Counted from the first letter of the stretch, positions 47,010 to 59,936 are shown. The stretch is DNA of 64,000 nt from Alisma plantago-aquatica (GCA_963693085.1 OY856409.1:1618777711-1618841710); one strand, 5' to 3'. The notes: a model not told the origin generated them from the sequence alone. Numbers and translations: made by a program.

Positions 47010-49441
47010 AAATGTTTTATAGTGGGAGGTAATCTGGGAATAAAACAAACATGCCCACATGATACCAATCAAGATAATAAGGTCTAACCCACAGGTAAGG
47101 TGTGCATATCATCTGACCATAATCTAAGGTCTACATGTTTCAAGGACAAGGGTTTGAATACCTTGTTCGCTTGTTTGACATGAAAAATGTGATCATTGAT
47201 CGGGTCCACAATGTTTGACTAGGACATTTGCTGGGAGGCAACCCAACCCTTATCTTTTTTTTTCATTTTATTTTTCAATTATTTTTATTTTTCTTTTGAC
47301 AAATTTATTTTGAAAAGAAAAAAATGAGGAGAGAGGAGTAGAGAAGGAGATGGAAGAGTACCACATCCTCGATAGCCCTATCTCATAAATGGATAGATGG
47401 CATGACCAACAAGCTTAGTGATGAAAATCTCTCATATGTCCATCAACTCCTACTGGCTAGTTTCTCATTTGGCAGTAGCAGATATCACAATCTTGTTAAA
47501 TGATAAGTAATGCAGAATGTGGGCAATGTGGTCCGATGGGATTGCTCTCTTTATTTTTCATAAAAGACTTTATTTCCTTCTCATGATTATTTTGTCTTTA
47601 TCTTTTATGATAAGCATTATTTCTTGAAAATAGTAGCCATTTTCGTCTCACTCCAATTATTAATATTCACTCCCATAATATCTTGATTGGGGCTTTCGAG
47701 GAAAGGATTGACGTGAAGTCCCTATGGACTAGGGATAACAGTTTATGGTTTGTAACAACCAATGTTTTGGACACTCATAACATCTCTTCAATGCATCTAT
47801 ATAATGGGTGAAGCGCATGTCTTGGCAACACCAACTTCTTCTGATGATTGGACACAAAGCCAAGCATCCATATCCTCTTTGCCTCAACACCACTAATGGC
47901 ATTAGTAAATACTAACATCAATGGAAGACTCTAGCGATTCAGTAGTGACCCTTCATCGACCGATAAGACTCCATTACATCAAGATCTACTCATCTACTAC
48001 TCCTAGGACAACTATGTCCCTTGGACATTTCAATTTGTGCACCCGGCACATCGACGGGGTGTGCCAGTAGCATATCCAGATCTTCTGATCAGCTAGCTCT
48101 ACGATCAATAAGCCATTGTCATAGCAATAAGGGGCTGGTTAGATGTAGGCTGTGGGAAATGGGGAGCATGACCCCAAGCACCCTCACCACCACTAAAGAA
48201 ATACAAGGCAACTAGTGTCCAAGCCGACGCTCGGACCGCATCGTCACTAATGGGAGAAGAACCCACTCCTAAGGTTCTATTGTGTGCTCTTGGACGAACA
48301 ACATTGTCCAACCCCTTCATCTCTACTTACACCACTCTCCATATCAAGTTCCCTCAACATCTAATTTGTATCTCTTCAAGGACAGGAAGACTTTTGAATT
48401 TGGGGGTGGAGGGTGGGTGGTATGTCATCTCCACCATCTCGAGTCTACAATTTCTCTTTCTCATCCTCAAACACTTCTTTCTCTTTTTTTCCATCTTTTA
48501 TTTGCATCTGTCTTATTTTCGATTTTCTTTTCATTTTTTTGTGTGACTTGTGGCCTTTTCTTGTTCTCAAGATGACCCATACAAATGGAAGTTTTAAGGA
48601 ATAAATATGCCTTGAACAATTCTGGGTGCTGATGAAAACAACTAAGCATTATTTCCCATTGGAAGTGACAATAATTAGATAGAGTTTGAAAGGTCAAGCC
48701 ACATGAGCCTCCAACATGATTTGCAACAATTTTAGCGAACATTTATTTACCCTACATTAACTGAATTAACTAATATAATATGTTGATCTGACTCCTATCA
48801 ACAATAAAATAGAGAAGCATAAGTCAGCATCTTGCTTTCACTCCTCTTCCATCATCTCTTACCTCTTTGCTATTCTCACAAAATAAATGAAATTTTCACC
48901 ATATACCAAACCCTAAGTCTGGGGTGGCTTCCCTTACATAAATATTCCCCCTTTTCAACTTTCGTCTATAGATATGGCATGAATGAAATAGGGCAATGAG
49001 CCTAAAAGAAAACATGTGGTCAATGTAACTGCAATAAAAAAAAGTCTTGTGTCGAATATAGGAGAGACAAATAAAATAGCAGAATCCCAAATAAGGTCTC
49101 AAGTCAAATAGAGGAGTCACCAAGGAATCTGGTACGTGCCATGTCTTTCTCCCCCTTTTACCGAATTTTTCATACCCATGGGACTAATTAAAAAATTTCC
49201 CAAATAGCCAAAAAGCCCTGACTTATGCTTACTTCTATTTGCATGAAGATAATAGGAGAATTATTGATATGAAATCAGTTTGTCACAGGTTCTAGGTCTA
49301 TAGATTGGAAGAACAAGCCCCAGTTGGGGGATATCCAAGTGTGTCTATAAGTCCCCTAAGGATGAGGTTTTCTTGATCATGATTGGTGGAAAGAGGACCA
49401 CAAAGTTTACTTAGTTGGTAGAGGAAGTCATGGATTCTAGT
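47010..49441 (+). other. Post-pol tail of Athila-like element 1
   Basis: No supported gene. It starts with the GCTGGGAGGCAACCC signature, then a T-rich stretch, a more GC-rich block (48040-48420), and a TTTGGGGGTGG motif followed by CT-rich sequence (48440-48560). In Athila relatives this region lies between pol and the 3' LTR and sometimes holds an env-like frame. Here the overlapping frames at 48250-48742 are not recognisable. Confidence 0.5.
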
Positions 49442-50849
49442 TGATGTGCACAAATCATATCATACTTTCATGCCATTAGTTACATATTTCACTCAATTTA
49501 ACCATATTTATACTCTGATTCATGCTAAGATATTTGTTCCTTGTTGGTCTTACTCACGTCATGATTTGAATTGTAGGTACACCACATTCCACTTATAATG
49601 AAAGAAAAATGCCCAAAATTTGGTCCATTTTGCATTTTCAAAGTTTTCACAAATTCTAGAGTTCATTGCTCAGCAGACAACCTTTCACATGGCATAAGGA
49701 CCCTCCCATCATCGTGTGACTCTCAAACAACAAACTTGTTAGCAATGCCCCCTTATGCCGTGTGCAAATCTCTTACGACGTAAGGCGGAAAGATTAGAAT
49801 TTGAGAAAAAGTTTCCTTTCACCATGAGGCCATTCCACAAGTCATAAAACTTGCGATTTTGGGTGGATGAAGTTGAAACTGGATCTCAAACGTTGTGTTG
49901 ACTTTCTCACACACTATGTGAAGCATATTTACTATACAGTTTTTGAAATAAATACTCATCTTCATAATACATAACCAATGACATCCCATGGGAAGTGGAC
50001 CATACATCATTTGGATCGATTAGAGACTGGACACCAGGCTAGAGCGTTTGGGAGGCAATAAAGGAGAGAAAGCTAGGGTTTCTTAGGAGAGAATCCATTC
50101 TTAGCCCCATTTCTCTTTTCCATTATTTCCCACATCTGAAAAGAGAAGGTTGCTGAAGCAAGGAGCATTTTCAAATACTGATCTCCATCTCTTGGACGAA
50201 GATCTTCTTTTGTTTTTTAGTTGCACATATCCATTTGTTATTCCTATCTCTTTTCTCATGTTTATTTCAATGATTTATTATTAGTGTCTATATTTCCTCA
50301 TCATGAGTGAGAAAACTCCATTCCTTGCACATAGGAGAGTAGCTCCTATGGAAAAACTCAATGTGACTCATTTTATATCTAATATTAGTTAATCATCTGC
50401 TTCAAAATGAATTATGTTGTTTATATCTTTGTATGCATGGTTGGCCATCATGTTTACATGTTTTATGCCTCTTATTATTTCTAGGAAGATATATTAGGGT
50501 GCAAGGAATAATCATTTTGACAACACTTCCTTGACCATGGGAATGGCTAGGATTGTGCTAAGGGTTCTAGGTTGCAGTCTAAAATCGTTTATATGCATGG
50601 GAATGATATATGGGATTCGGACTATCTTTTTTCATTAAGAAATGTATTTGATAAAATCAACCACCATATGAAGATTTACTAGTATAAGTGAATTTATGGT
50701 TTCTATTTGATTTATGATGTGGAGGTGAAATCCCATATCCAAGATCCTCATAATCTGATTTCAATCTTGCTCCAAGTGACTCGTGTTTTTCATTTCTTTT
50801 TTTCATAATTAAATTGATCCAAACCATCACCTTTAATTGAAACAAACTT
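49442..50849 (+). repeat. Athila-like element 2: left part of its 5' LTR
   Basis: It starts TGATGTGCACAAATCATATC at 49442 and runs to the CTT duplication at 50847-50849, where CACTA-2 is inserted. The LTR resumes at 61825. The joined LTR would be about 1.55 kb. Homology to LTR 1 is weak, but both contain a CTC(A)TCATGAGTGAG motif (43568, 50302). Confidence 0.7.
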
Positions 50850-50869
50850 AACTACTACAGAAATGGCTT

Positions 50870-51440
50870 ATAACGTCACTTTTAAAGGTCTCGATTGTAT
50901 AAATACACCGACACCTAAAACCTAAAGTGTCGGTTTAATAAAAAACTGACATCTATCAGTGAAGGGCGACCAGACACAGGTATCACTTTTATTCAGTGTT
51001 GGTTCCCTAATAATAAACCGACGCTTAAAATTAACCGCCAAATCCAAAATTTCCAGTGAAAAAAATTACCTCCAAAATTTAACATACGATGTCGGTTATT
51101 AACTATTAAATCAACGACGAAAGGTTATTCGTGAGACAAAAATTGGGCACATTTTGGTCGTCAGTTTTACTACAATAACCGACGCTTATGGGTTTTCCCG
51201 TGTTGTTGCCAGGAAATTTTTGCACACCCTTTGAGCGTCGGTTTGTGAAAGAAACCAATGACTATGGTCATTAATTGAGAACATTTTTTTTAATCGGTAT
51301 ATGTAGATAGACGTCCGTTTTTTTGTAGTAAAAACTAACGACTATCATTGATAATAGGTGTCGGTGTGTTTGTAGAACTGAAACCTTTAGTTTTATGTGA
51401 CGGTTTTATTTAAGAACCGACACCTATTGTTAACTTAATA
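50870..51440. repeat. CACTA-2 left subterminal repeats
   Basis: Repeated inverted words GTCGGTT(T)...(A)AACCGAC(A/G)C form many short stem-loops, e.g. 50930-50950, 51110-51185 and 51395-51425. The same words recur at the right end (61280-61815). The wording differs from CACTA-1 (GTCGGTT with CGACACC instead of GGGTCGG with TCGGTCGAC), so the two elements probably need different binding proteins. Confidence 0.8.
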
Positions 51441-52020
51441 GCACCCGTGCGAGCCCGACTCTTCCCCTTTTTCTATTTCATTCAATCTCAGGGTTTGGTC
51501 TGGTGAATTTCACCTCCAGTTGTCACCTCTGTCGGCGTTCCTTGCTCCTCTAATCGCCACCACCGCCGTTGTTCGTTGCTATAGGCCCCCAGCTGCCACC
51601 ATTCCACCGCCACTGTTCCCCAGCTCACTGATCTAGTGGCCTGCTCTCTGCTCCAGCTCTGGCGCCGCTCTCCTACTCCAGCTCTGACCGCCTTCTCTCC
51701 TGCTCCGGCCGCCTGCTCTCCTACTGCCTACTCTCCTGCACTCAGGTCGCCTCCTCCATTGCCGCCACACCGCCGCCTATGTTGGACACCTGCTGCTCGC
51801 TGTCACTACCTGACACCCACTGATCGCCCTCACTTCTCATCGCTGCCGCTCGACACCTTCTCGCCGCCACCGCCACTCGAAAGAGGTACCCTCTTCGCTT
51901 GCTCCCTCTCTTTTGCTTGCTCAGGAAAAGGTTGGCTGCTGAATAGCCCCACCATTCTACCCTTGGATTTCTGCTACCCGATCCTCTGCCTGGAAGAAGC
52001 ATGAGGAGGTGGATGACCAT
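51441..52020 (+). promoter_or_regulatory. CT-rich, GC-rich leader of CACTA-2
   Basis: The sequence switches to CT- and CCG-rich DNA containing repeats of CCTGCTCTCCTACTCCAGCT type. A 122-residue frame (51636-52004) is proline/serine-rich with no domain and mirrors the repeats. I treat it as an untranslated leader or first exon. GAAAGAGGTACCC at about 51890 could be a splice donor. From 52020 to 52860 I see only AT-rich sequence, probably intron or leader. Confidence 0.4.
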
Positions 52021-52911
52021 GCTTTGCTTTTTCCACCGACTGGAGTCCCACTCTAGTATAGGTGACTATTCACCTACTTCTGCTTCTATGTGTCTGGTGA
52101 ATTGGGTTTAAAATTAATTTGATAGTTGGCTGCTCACTGATTTTGGGTACTTCATTTGTTTTTTCTCAACCGAGGACCTTGAGGATGGGAGGCCCTTCCT
52201 CCCCTTTCCCTTTTATCATCGTTAGTTTGTCTCTAGTCTTTTTTTGATAGTTTACTCTCTAGTATTCTTGTGGAATCTTGGTTAAAAACCCCGTTTCTAT
52301 TTATACGTCCCAAGAGGACATTTTACTGTTCTATATGATTAAAAATAACAAATGGATACACATCCATGTCTATGAAATATATTATTGTTTATTTTTAGTT
52401 GTGCCCTAGCGATGTATTGTCTCATAGTTCTAAATTTTCATGTTCTGAAATTGTTCCAAAATTATATCTTCAATCTGATTTTTTTCACCTTTATACTATA
52501 TGTATTGCCTCTAAAATAGAAGATCTTTGTCCAGACCCTAAAGAGGACTCTATGAACATCATCCAATTAAAGTATCATATTAATATATGATAGTTATTTA
52601 TGGAAGTTACATAGAGACATGCAATTTTTAGTAACAAAATGATCAAAATAACCCCTATTATATTTTGCTACTGTAAAAAAGTAAACCCTAGGAATTCATA
52701 GTATAAATGCATCTAAACATTCATGAGCTATTAATGTGTTACTTGGAGAGAAGCATTGATATGTTGTTATGGCTGTCCATAAGTGTTTTTATAAGAAAAT
52801 TGTGTGTTGAATGGGTTTGTGATCAAAGGACTGGTGTTATATTTTGTTGGCCTAGAAACCCGTCCAAGATTTACTCATTAGGAGTAAATCTTGGATAGTC
52901 CCCGGTTTGGG

Positions 52912-53111
52912 ACTGTTCTTGAACAACTAATCTCACTTAGGATGTAAGTGTATAATGTGTATTGGGTTTTCAAGAAAATTTAAGCAGCATTTCCCCTTTT
53001 GTTCTCTAAGTAACATATGTACTTAGAGAACAAAAGGGGAAATGCTGTCGAAATTTTCTTGAAAACCCAATACACATTATACACTAACTAGTGAGATTAG
53101 GTGTTCAAGAA
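52912..53111 (+). repeat. Long near-perfect fold-back upstream of CACTA-2 transposase
   Basis: Left arm 52912-53012 and right arm 53020-53111 pair almost perfectly around a 7-nt loop ACATATG. The core TATAATGTGTATTGGG...AGCATTTCCCCTTTTGTTCTC faces GAGAACAAAAGGGGAAATGC...CCCAATACACATTATA. A smaller perfect 14-bp palindrome (TCCAAGATTTACTC / GAGTAAATCTTGGA) lies just upstream at about 52863-52894. The structure sits about 150 bp before the transposase ATG. CACTA-1 has a diverged equivalent. If transcribed it would give a double-stranded stem suited to Dicer processing; this is inference. Confidence 0.9.
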
Positions 53112-53260
53112 TGGGATAGGTGGTACACATTTATTATATATAAGAATGACAACACATGTATTTGTTGGCCTAAAGTTTTAACCATGCATAAACTCTAATC
53201 TTTTAACCCTAGACCCTAATTTTGTTGTAATATATAGCTTGTTTTCTCTTTGATCATAGA

Positions 53261-56200
53261 ATGGATAGATCATGGATGTCCATTCACAATCGCTGCACTC
53301 TAGAGTTTATATCTGGTCTTGACCAGTTTATTAGATTTGTCAAGGAACATAGGAAACAACCTTGAGATAGGTTCTATTGTCCATGTAGGCATTGCGTTAA
53401 CAACTTGGAAGTCAACACTGGTGACGAAATCAAAAGCCATGTCATGTGCAATGGGATTGTACAAGGATATACATAATGGCACTGGCATGGAGAGATTTCA
53501 AACCCGAAACCAGTGGATGTCGATAGCAGTGCTTGTGCAGAAGAAAACATTGCCTATGATGATGTAGCTGTGAATGAACTAGTTCCAGTAGACATCGTTG
53601 ATGCGATGCTGGATAGTTGTAGGGTAGAGCACACTGATCCACCTCCCATTTTTAGAAACATTGTGCATGATGTTGAGATATCGTTATAGACAGGTTGTAC
53701 TAAGTTTACGAAGCTTAGCGCTGTGTTGAGATTGTATAAGCTGAAAGCTAACAATAGATGGAGCGACAAAAGCTTCACGTCATTATTGTCTTTGTTGAAA
53801 GCAATGCTTCCTGAAGGAAACGAGCTGCCAATCTCAACATACCAGGTAAAGAAATTGTTGTGCCCAATGGGAATGGATGCCAAGAAGATACACACATGCT
53901 CTAATGTTTGTGTATTGTTTCAAAAGGACTATGTGGATTTGAAAGATTGTCCAAAATGTGGTGCGTCACGGTATAAATTGACGACTTCGGGGAAGTCCAA
54001 AACTGGTTCTCCTACCAAGGTGATGTGGTATCTACCTATAATATCATAGTTTCAATGCTTGTTTGACAATCTGATAGATGTGAAGAATTTGAGGTGGAAT
54101 GCAGATGTCAAGAAAAATAATGATGGGATCCTACGACATGCGTCTGATTCCCCACAGTGGTAGAAGATTGATCTATTGTACCCTGAATTTGGTGAAGAAG
54201 TCAGGAATCTAAGACTTGGACTTTGTACAAATGGGATGAATCCATACGGGACATTGAGCAACCAACATAGTACTTGGTCAGTCATGCTTGTTATATACAA
54301 TCTTCCTCCCTGGCTGTGTATGAAAAATAAGTATGTAATGTTGTCGTTGTTGATATCGGGCCCTAAACAACCTGGAAATGATATTGATGTTTATATTGAA
54401 CCTCTGATTGATGACTTAAAGAAGCTCTGGGGTGAAGGTGTGATGACCTATGATGCTTCACAAAGAGAAAAATTTCATTTGCATGCTATGTTGTTTTGCA
54501 CTATTAATGACTTTCCAGCATATGAGAATTTGTCTGGATATAGTGTCAAAGGAGCTAAAGTGTGTCCTATATGTGAAGAGAACACTGATTCAACAAGACT
54601 AAAACATGGCGGTAAGACTGTATATCTCGGTCATTGAAGGTTTGTTACAAAATTCCATTTGTATCGTAGGAAGCGCAAAGCATTCAATGGATTGAATGAG
54701 GAACGGAGTGCACCTAAACCTATACCAAGGCAGGTTGATTATGAAAGAGTAAAAGACTTTGTCAATAAATTTGGTAAGAGATCACAATGTACTATGGCCA
54801 CACAGAGTGACAAATCTTTATTCAAGAAGAAGTCAATATTTTGGGATCTTCCTTATTGGAGTTCTTTGACAGTCAGGCATTGTATCGATGTCATGCATGT
54901 TGAGAAAAATGTCTGTGATAGTGTCATTGGTACTTTGTTGAATATACCAGGTAAGACTAAAGATGGGATAAAATCCAGACTGGACCTATGTGAAATGGGA
55001 ATAAGGTCAGAATTAACAGAATTATGTGAAATGGGAAATCAGATAACATACTTACCTCCCGCTTGTTACACATTGTCTAGAAAGGAGAAGAAATCTTTTT
55101 GTGAATGTTTGGTTAATGTTAAGGTGCCACAGGGTTACTCATCCAACATCCATAGACTGGTATCAATGAAAGATCTGAAGTTGATAGGTCTTAAATCTCA
55201 TGATTGTCACACTCTAATGCAATAAATATTGCCTGTGGAAATTCGATCTATATTGTCGAAGCATGTAAGGTTTGCAATCACCAGACTTTGTTTCTTTTTC
55301 AACAGTCTGTGTAGCAAAGTTATTGACTTTGATACTCTCGATCATTTGCAAAGAGAAGTGGTTGTTACCCTATGCCAGCTTGAGATGTATTTTCCTCTAT
55401 CATTCTTTTATATCATGGTACATCTTGTTGTCCACTTGACTAGGGAAGTGAAAATGTTCGGACCAGTTTTCTTGCATTGGATGTATCCCTTTGAACGATA
55501 CATGAGCATTTTTAAAAGTGATGTTTGAAACCGTTATCGGCCTGAAGGGAGTATTATCGAGGGTTATGTGGCGAGAGAGGTTATGGATTTTTGCAATGAC
55601 TTTCTCAGTGGTAATGACACTCCTGGTAATGACAAGAATATTGAGGAGCAATTTGGAAAAGGAATTTTGGGATCACGAGTGAAAGTAATCAGCCGTGAGC
55701 AGTTGGAACAAGGTCACTTGTATATTTTACACAACATGGAGGAAGTGAGTGTTTATATCGAGGAACATACCAATTTCATCAAGAGACAATATCCTCGAGC
55801 CAATACAATGTGGCTTGCTAGAGAGCATAACAAGACATTTATTAAGTGGTTTGAAGATAAAGTCTTACATCAACTATCTCAAACACCAAATGATATTACT
55901 AAAACTATCAAATGCCTCGCCTTTAAACCAAAATTGAATGTTATGTCTTATGAAGGGTATGACATTAATGGATTGACATATTAAACAAAGCGCCAAGATG
56001 ATAAGAGTGTTATCCAAAATAATGGGGTCACCCTTCAAGCGTCGACTATGTTTTTTGCAAGTGCAAAGGATAAGAGTCCTCGTGAAGCTAAAATGTCATA
56101 TTACGGTGTCATTGAAGACATATGGGAGTTTGACTGCATAGATTTCTGAATTCCTCTCTTCAAATGTAATTGGGTTGATAACACCAAAGGAGTTATAGTG

Positions 56201-56515
56201 GATGAATTGGGTTTCACTTTAGTGAACTTTGAAAAGATTGGTGAGAAGGGTGAACCATTCATATTGGAATCACAGGAAAAACAAGTATTTTATATCGATG
56301 ATCCTGCAAATGATAAATGGTCGATTGTTCTTCATGGTAAAAGATAGTTCATTGGAGATCCTATAGATGAAGAAGAGTACTATGATAAGTATGATGACTC
56401 CAGTTCATTCTCAGTTGGGTTGCCAACACCAGCAAATATTGAAGCTAATGATGACTTGTATGTGCGCGTAGATCACAATGAAGGATTGTTAATTGATAAA
56501 AAATTAGAATATTAG
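53261..56515 (+). pseudogene. CACTA-2 TNP2-like transposase, full length with 11 stops
   Basis: From MDRSWMSIHNR to the final TAG the distance is exactly 1085 codons in one frame, with 11 internal stops and no net frameshift. The order is a transposase-associated domain (aa 3-75, CPCRHCVNN). The tnp2 region follows (about aa 205-460, CPKCGASRYK, NGMNPYGTLSNQH, CPICEENTDS), then HCIDVMHVEKNVCDSVIG. DUF4218 (about aa 645-755) contains RLCFFFNSLCSKVIDFDTL and HWMYPFERYMSIFK. DUF4216 (about aa 920-1010) contains MSYYGVIEDIWEFD and KCNWVDNTKGVIVDELGF. Compared with CACTA-1, at least five stops fit C-to-T changes (CGA to TGA, CAA to TAA, CAG to TAG). The enzyme would excise and reinsert CACTA ends; this copy cannot make it. 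Confidence 0.93.
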
Positions 56516-56550
56516 AGGCATGTTTATATTTTTTATATGTTTTATTTTTC

Positions 56551-56705
56551 TGAATGTGAACTTTACAATGTGAATGTGAACTTTATAATGTGAATTTTAC
56601 AGTGTGAATTGCTTTACAATGTGAATTACTTTACAATGTGAATGTGAACTTTACAATGTGAGCTTTACAATGTGAATTACTTTACAATGTGAATGTGAAC
56701 TTTCA
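56551..56705. repeat. Minisatellite between the two CACTA-2 genes
   Basis: CTTTACAATGTGAAT and TGTGAATGTGAA units repeat about eight times and end two bases before the second gene's ATG at 56707. The intergenic spacer is therefore almost wholly repeat. CACTA-1 lacks an equivalent at 38386-38498. Confidence 0.85.
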
Positions 56706-59643
56706 GATGGCTAAGCATTCTCCTAATGACCATGTTGATGATTACCGTGAGGGTGAGGTCATCAATGTGCCTCCTCACAATGTAAGTTTTAAAAATATAT
56801 CATATATTTATATCTATATGTCCATTTATAGTTATATCTTTTAAGTGTGTTTATTTTATCAAATTTTAGGTTGATGATGCACATGTACCCTCTGAAGCAC
56901 TTGAGGCACTTGATGAGCAGCACCAAAAAGTTCACAAGAGAAGGGGCATCACTATGATGAAGAAGTTAATAGCGCAAAGGGGAAATGGATCCAAACTTGT
57001 TGAGGATTTTGATAATGCAGGAAATGCAATTGGAGTGAATCGCAATTCATTTATTTCATATATTGGATATGTTACTCATAGCCATTGCAGTTGTAAGATA
57101 GATTCTTGGCATAAAGTTCCTATGCGGAAGAAAGATGTAATATGGAAGGATTTATGCGTGAGTTATTATTAATTTGCAATTCTATTTTGTAGATTACTAA
57201 TTTTTTGGATACTAGTTAATAGCAATTCTATTTTGTAGAGTATATTTGAATTGGATGAAAAGTTGCATCATAAATGTGTGATGCAATGTTGTGGGAGAGT
57301 CCTAAGGAACTATAGGACAAATCTCACCCGAGAATACATAAAAGAAGGTGACAAGAGGAAGAAGACAACCACTGAACAGTGGAACTTCCTGGACCAAGAA
57401 GAATGGGACGCCTTTGTTTCTTCAAGACAAACTGATGAATTCAAGGTATTAGGTGTCACTCCCAATTTAATTAATATACATTGTATTCACCTATTCAAGA
57501 TTAACATATAGTGTGCATACTAACTAGGCCCTCAGTGAGGCACAAAAAGCAAGGCATGCACTGAATGTGCATGACCACACAATGGGTCCAACGGGGTATG
57601 CAAGCATTCGCCAAAGACTACATACTGAGTCTACTGCTCAGTCTGTTGCTACTCAGGAGTCCTCTACTATAGGTACCACACCTCTGCCTCGCCATGATGT
57701 CTAGATAGCTGGGAGGCAAAATAAGAAGGGATAAATAAGGAAGCCCGCAACTGCTGAGGCGGCTGCAAAAATGGTAAAATACAACTCTTAGAGCAATCGT
57801 TCGAATATTGATTATTTGTAGTGTTTACTTAGTTACAAATTTTTGTTTTGGCGATTAGCGGGAGCTGCACGAGCTGAGGAAACAAGGCAAGTTCGTCCAT
57901 GAGGGCACAAGGGATGAATTGATAGTTGCTCTAGGTAACCCAGAGCATCCTGGACGTGTTAGGGCTGGAGGCACTAGTGTGGGCATCAAAGTGTTATTTG
58001 GGCCATCCCATCGCAAACATGTCCCAAAAGTGGGACTTTCACAAGAAGAGGTAACCTATTCTTTCTTTATAATGTTACTGTAAAAGAGAATTCAATAATC
58101 AGAAGTTAACGTTTCTTTTATCCATGTATAGGTAGATAAGATAGTTGATAGGAAACTCAAAGAAGTAATGACCAAGTGGCAGGCATCTCTGACTGCCACT
58201 TAGCAGATAGTACATATGGCGTCCCGCTCTACTCATACTGCATAGGTTGAGAGTAATCCTGTAGAGCCACCACCTAGCACATCCATTGTAAGTATTTTTA
58301 TGACATAGTAACTAGTCTTTTCAAGATGATATGTTTTCAAGATGATATGTATATATGTATATAACATTCTTTACACAAAAATTTGTAGGGGTTGAAGCCA
58401 TGCCATCTGAAAAGTAAAGAATTTGTTGTTGCAGAGGCGTCATCTTACCCATCCCTACCAGGGGAAATGTTTTACGGGACTCTATTACCAGCTGGTTGGG
58501 TTTGTGTGATCCTGGTACGTATATTTGTCAATTGGATGGATCTTCCATTACCATATGCCCACCCAGATTATGAAATGCTTGGTGAGGCAGAAGGTAGAGT
58601 GATATTGTGGCCAAAAGTGGATGTCCTCTATACTGAAACTGTATGGTAATTTTACATTACATTAAATTGTTAGTGTGTGTATATGATGTCAATTGATCTG
58701 AAATTATATATATATACAGGTTAAAAAGAAGACCCAGAGCATCTAGGCCTCTACCTCCGCCTCCTACATTACCAAGTTGGGTTCCACAGGACCTACCTGT
58801 CCTGTTAGGTCCTAATTGTAGGGGTATGGCATTATGGTTAGGAGAACATGATATAAATTGCCCTATAATTGTTTCTATAGATGCAGATGCTGCAGGTCAA
58901 TCATACAAAACCAAACTATTTATACAAGATATTTTGGAGTTGTTTCGATATGATTGGTTGAATACATTTGTGATAGAGCTATGGATAAGGTGAGATCTTC
59001 TTTATACATCCATATACCTTGTGTAGGATCTGGTGATCTGGTTTCTTATTTATTAATGCATACATAATACATGTTTTTCAGCTCCTAAGACAAGATATGT
59101 GCAGATTTTTCATTTGAACATGTAGGATTTTTGATTCCATCTTTGATTAGTCTAGTAGCTAAAGACCCTACGTCAGTTCAACAATACTATTTTGATGCTT
59201 TTACAAATTTTTCTCAAAATAAGAAGATGGTGATAATAGCTCCATTCAATGCGGAGTAAGTTTACTTTGCTTATAATTTGGACTTAAGAAAATTACATTT
59301 TTATTGTGGATTTTCAGTTATTAATGTTTAACTTTTTTACCTCTAGTGGTACGCATTGGGAGTTACTAGTTATTGTCCCTGAGATATTCACTGTCTATTA
59401 TCTAGATCCTAAGGGGACTAAATTGAATTCAAAATATGGACACAAAATGAAAATGTCATTATTCTAGTGAGAAATATTTCATTTTCATAGTCGTTAACAT
59501 ATGTTATTACATTACTATTTAATTATGCAATGTACTGTGTTACATTAACATGTAGGGGTTTAGATGAGTTCAAAAAGGTTGGAGGAAAGGTCCCCAGGAA
59601 AAAGAACCAGCCAATAATTTGGAAGAACGTGGAAGTAAGTTCC

Positions 59644-59934
59644 TGTAACATCCCAGGATTTGAGGCCTCGGATAACATGATATTAAAAGGAATGAATGGA
59701 CTACCCATATCACCAAGGTGCACCTCCTTTTCCAGGAGCCCATCTCTAAAGAACTCCATAGTTAAGCATGCTCAGCTTGGAGTAGTAATAGGATGGGTGA
59801 CCAGTCGGGAAGTTGACCCCGGCTTGCGCATGAGCGTGGATAAAGCACGCAGTTAAGTCTAGTGGTGGTCTGTGGGGCCAGTCGTCATTCCTGAAACTCT
59901 ACTAGAGCCTCGGGCAGTGGGCTCGGACGTTACA
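59644..59934 (+). repeat. Cassandra 5' LTR
   Basis: 291 bp. The 5S-like part (about 59730-59810) includes AACTCCATAGTTAAGCATGC and AGGATGGGTGACC, corresponding to the A box and C box of the internal RNA polymerase III promoter of 5S genes. This copy has CATGC in place of CGTGC, and AGTAGTAATA in place of AGTAGTACTA. Confidence 0.95.
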
Positions 59935-59936
59935 AA

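Larger units (their letters stand above)
42890..49441 (+). mobile_element. Athila-like gypsy element 1, pol deleted
   Basis: The 5' LTR (42890-44309, TGATGAGTG...TGTGACA) is followed by an Athila-like leader (TTTGGAGCC...GTTGTCAGGGAC). Then come decayed gag and protease, and directly the post-pol signature GCTGGGAGGCAACCCAAC (about 47229). RT, RNase H and integrase are missing. The tail includes a TTTGGGGGTGG motif (about 48399) typical of this lineage's 3' region. No 3' LTR is recognisable before the next element begins at 49442, so the element is truncated. Confidence 0.78.

Noticed and set aside
48250..48742. Overlapping frames on both strands as an env-like gene
   Set aside because: Frames overlap in several registers in T/C-rich DNA. 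No transmembrane or env family pattern could be supported.
49442..50849. 3' LTR of Athila-like element 1
   Set aside because: The LTR continues beyond CACTA-2 (CTT duplication) and leads into a primer-site and gag at 61972, so it is the 5' LTR of a second element.
51636..52004. 122-residue frame, proline/serine-rich, as a possible gene
   Set aside because: Low-complexity CT-rich leader with repeated units and no domain. A minus-strand frame is also open here.
59730..59812. 5S rRNA gene
   Set aside because: Only the internal promoter-like core matches 5S. It lies in duplicated LTRs with TRIM structure, so it is Cassandra, not a functional 5S gene.
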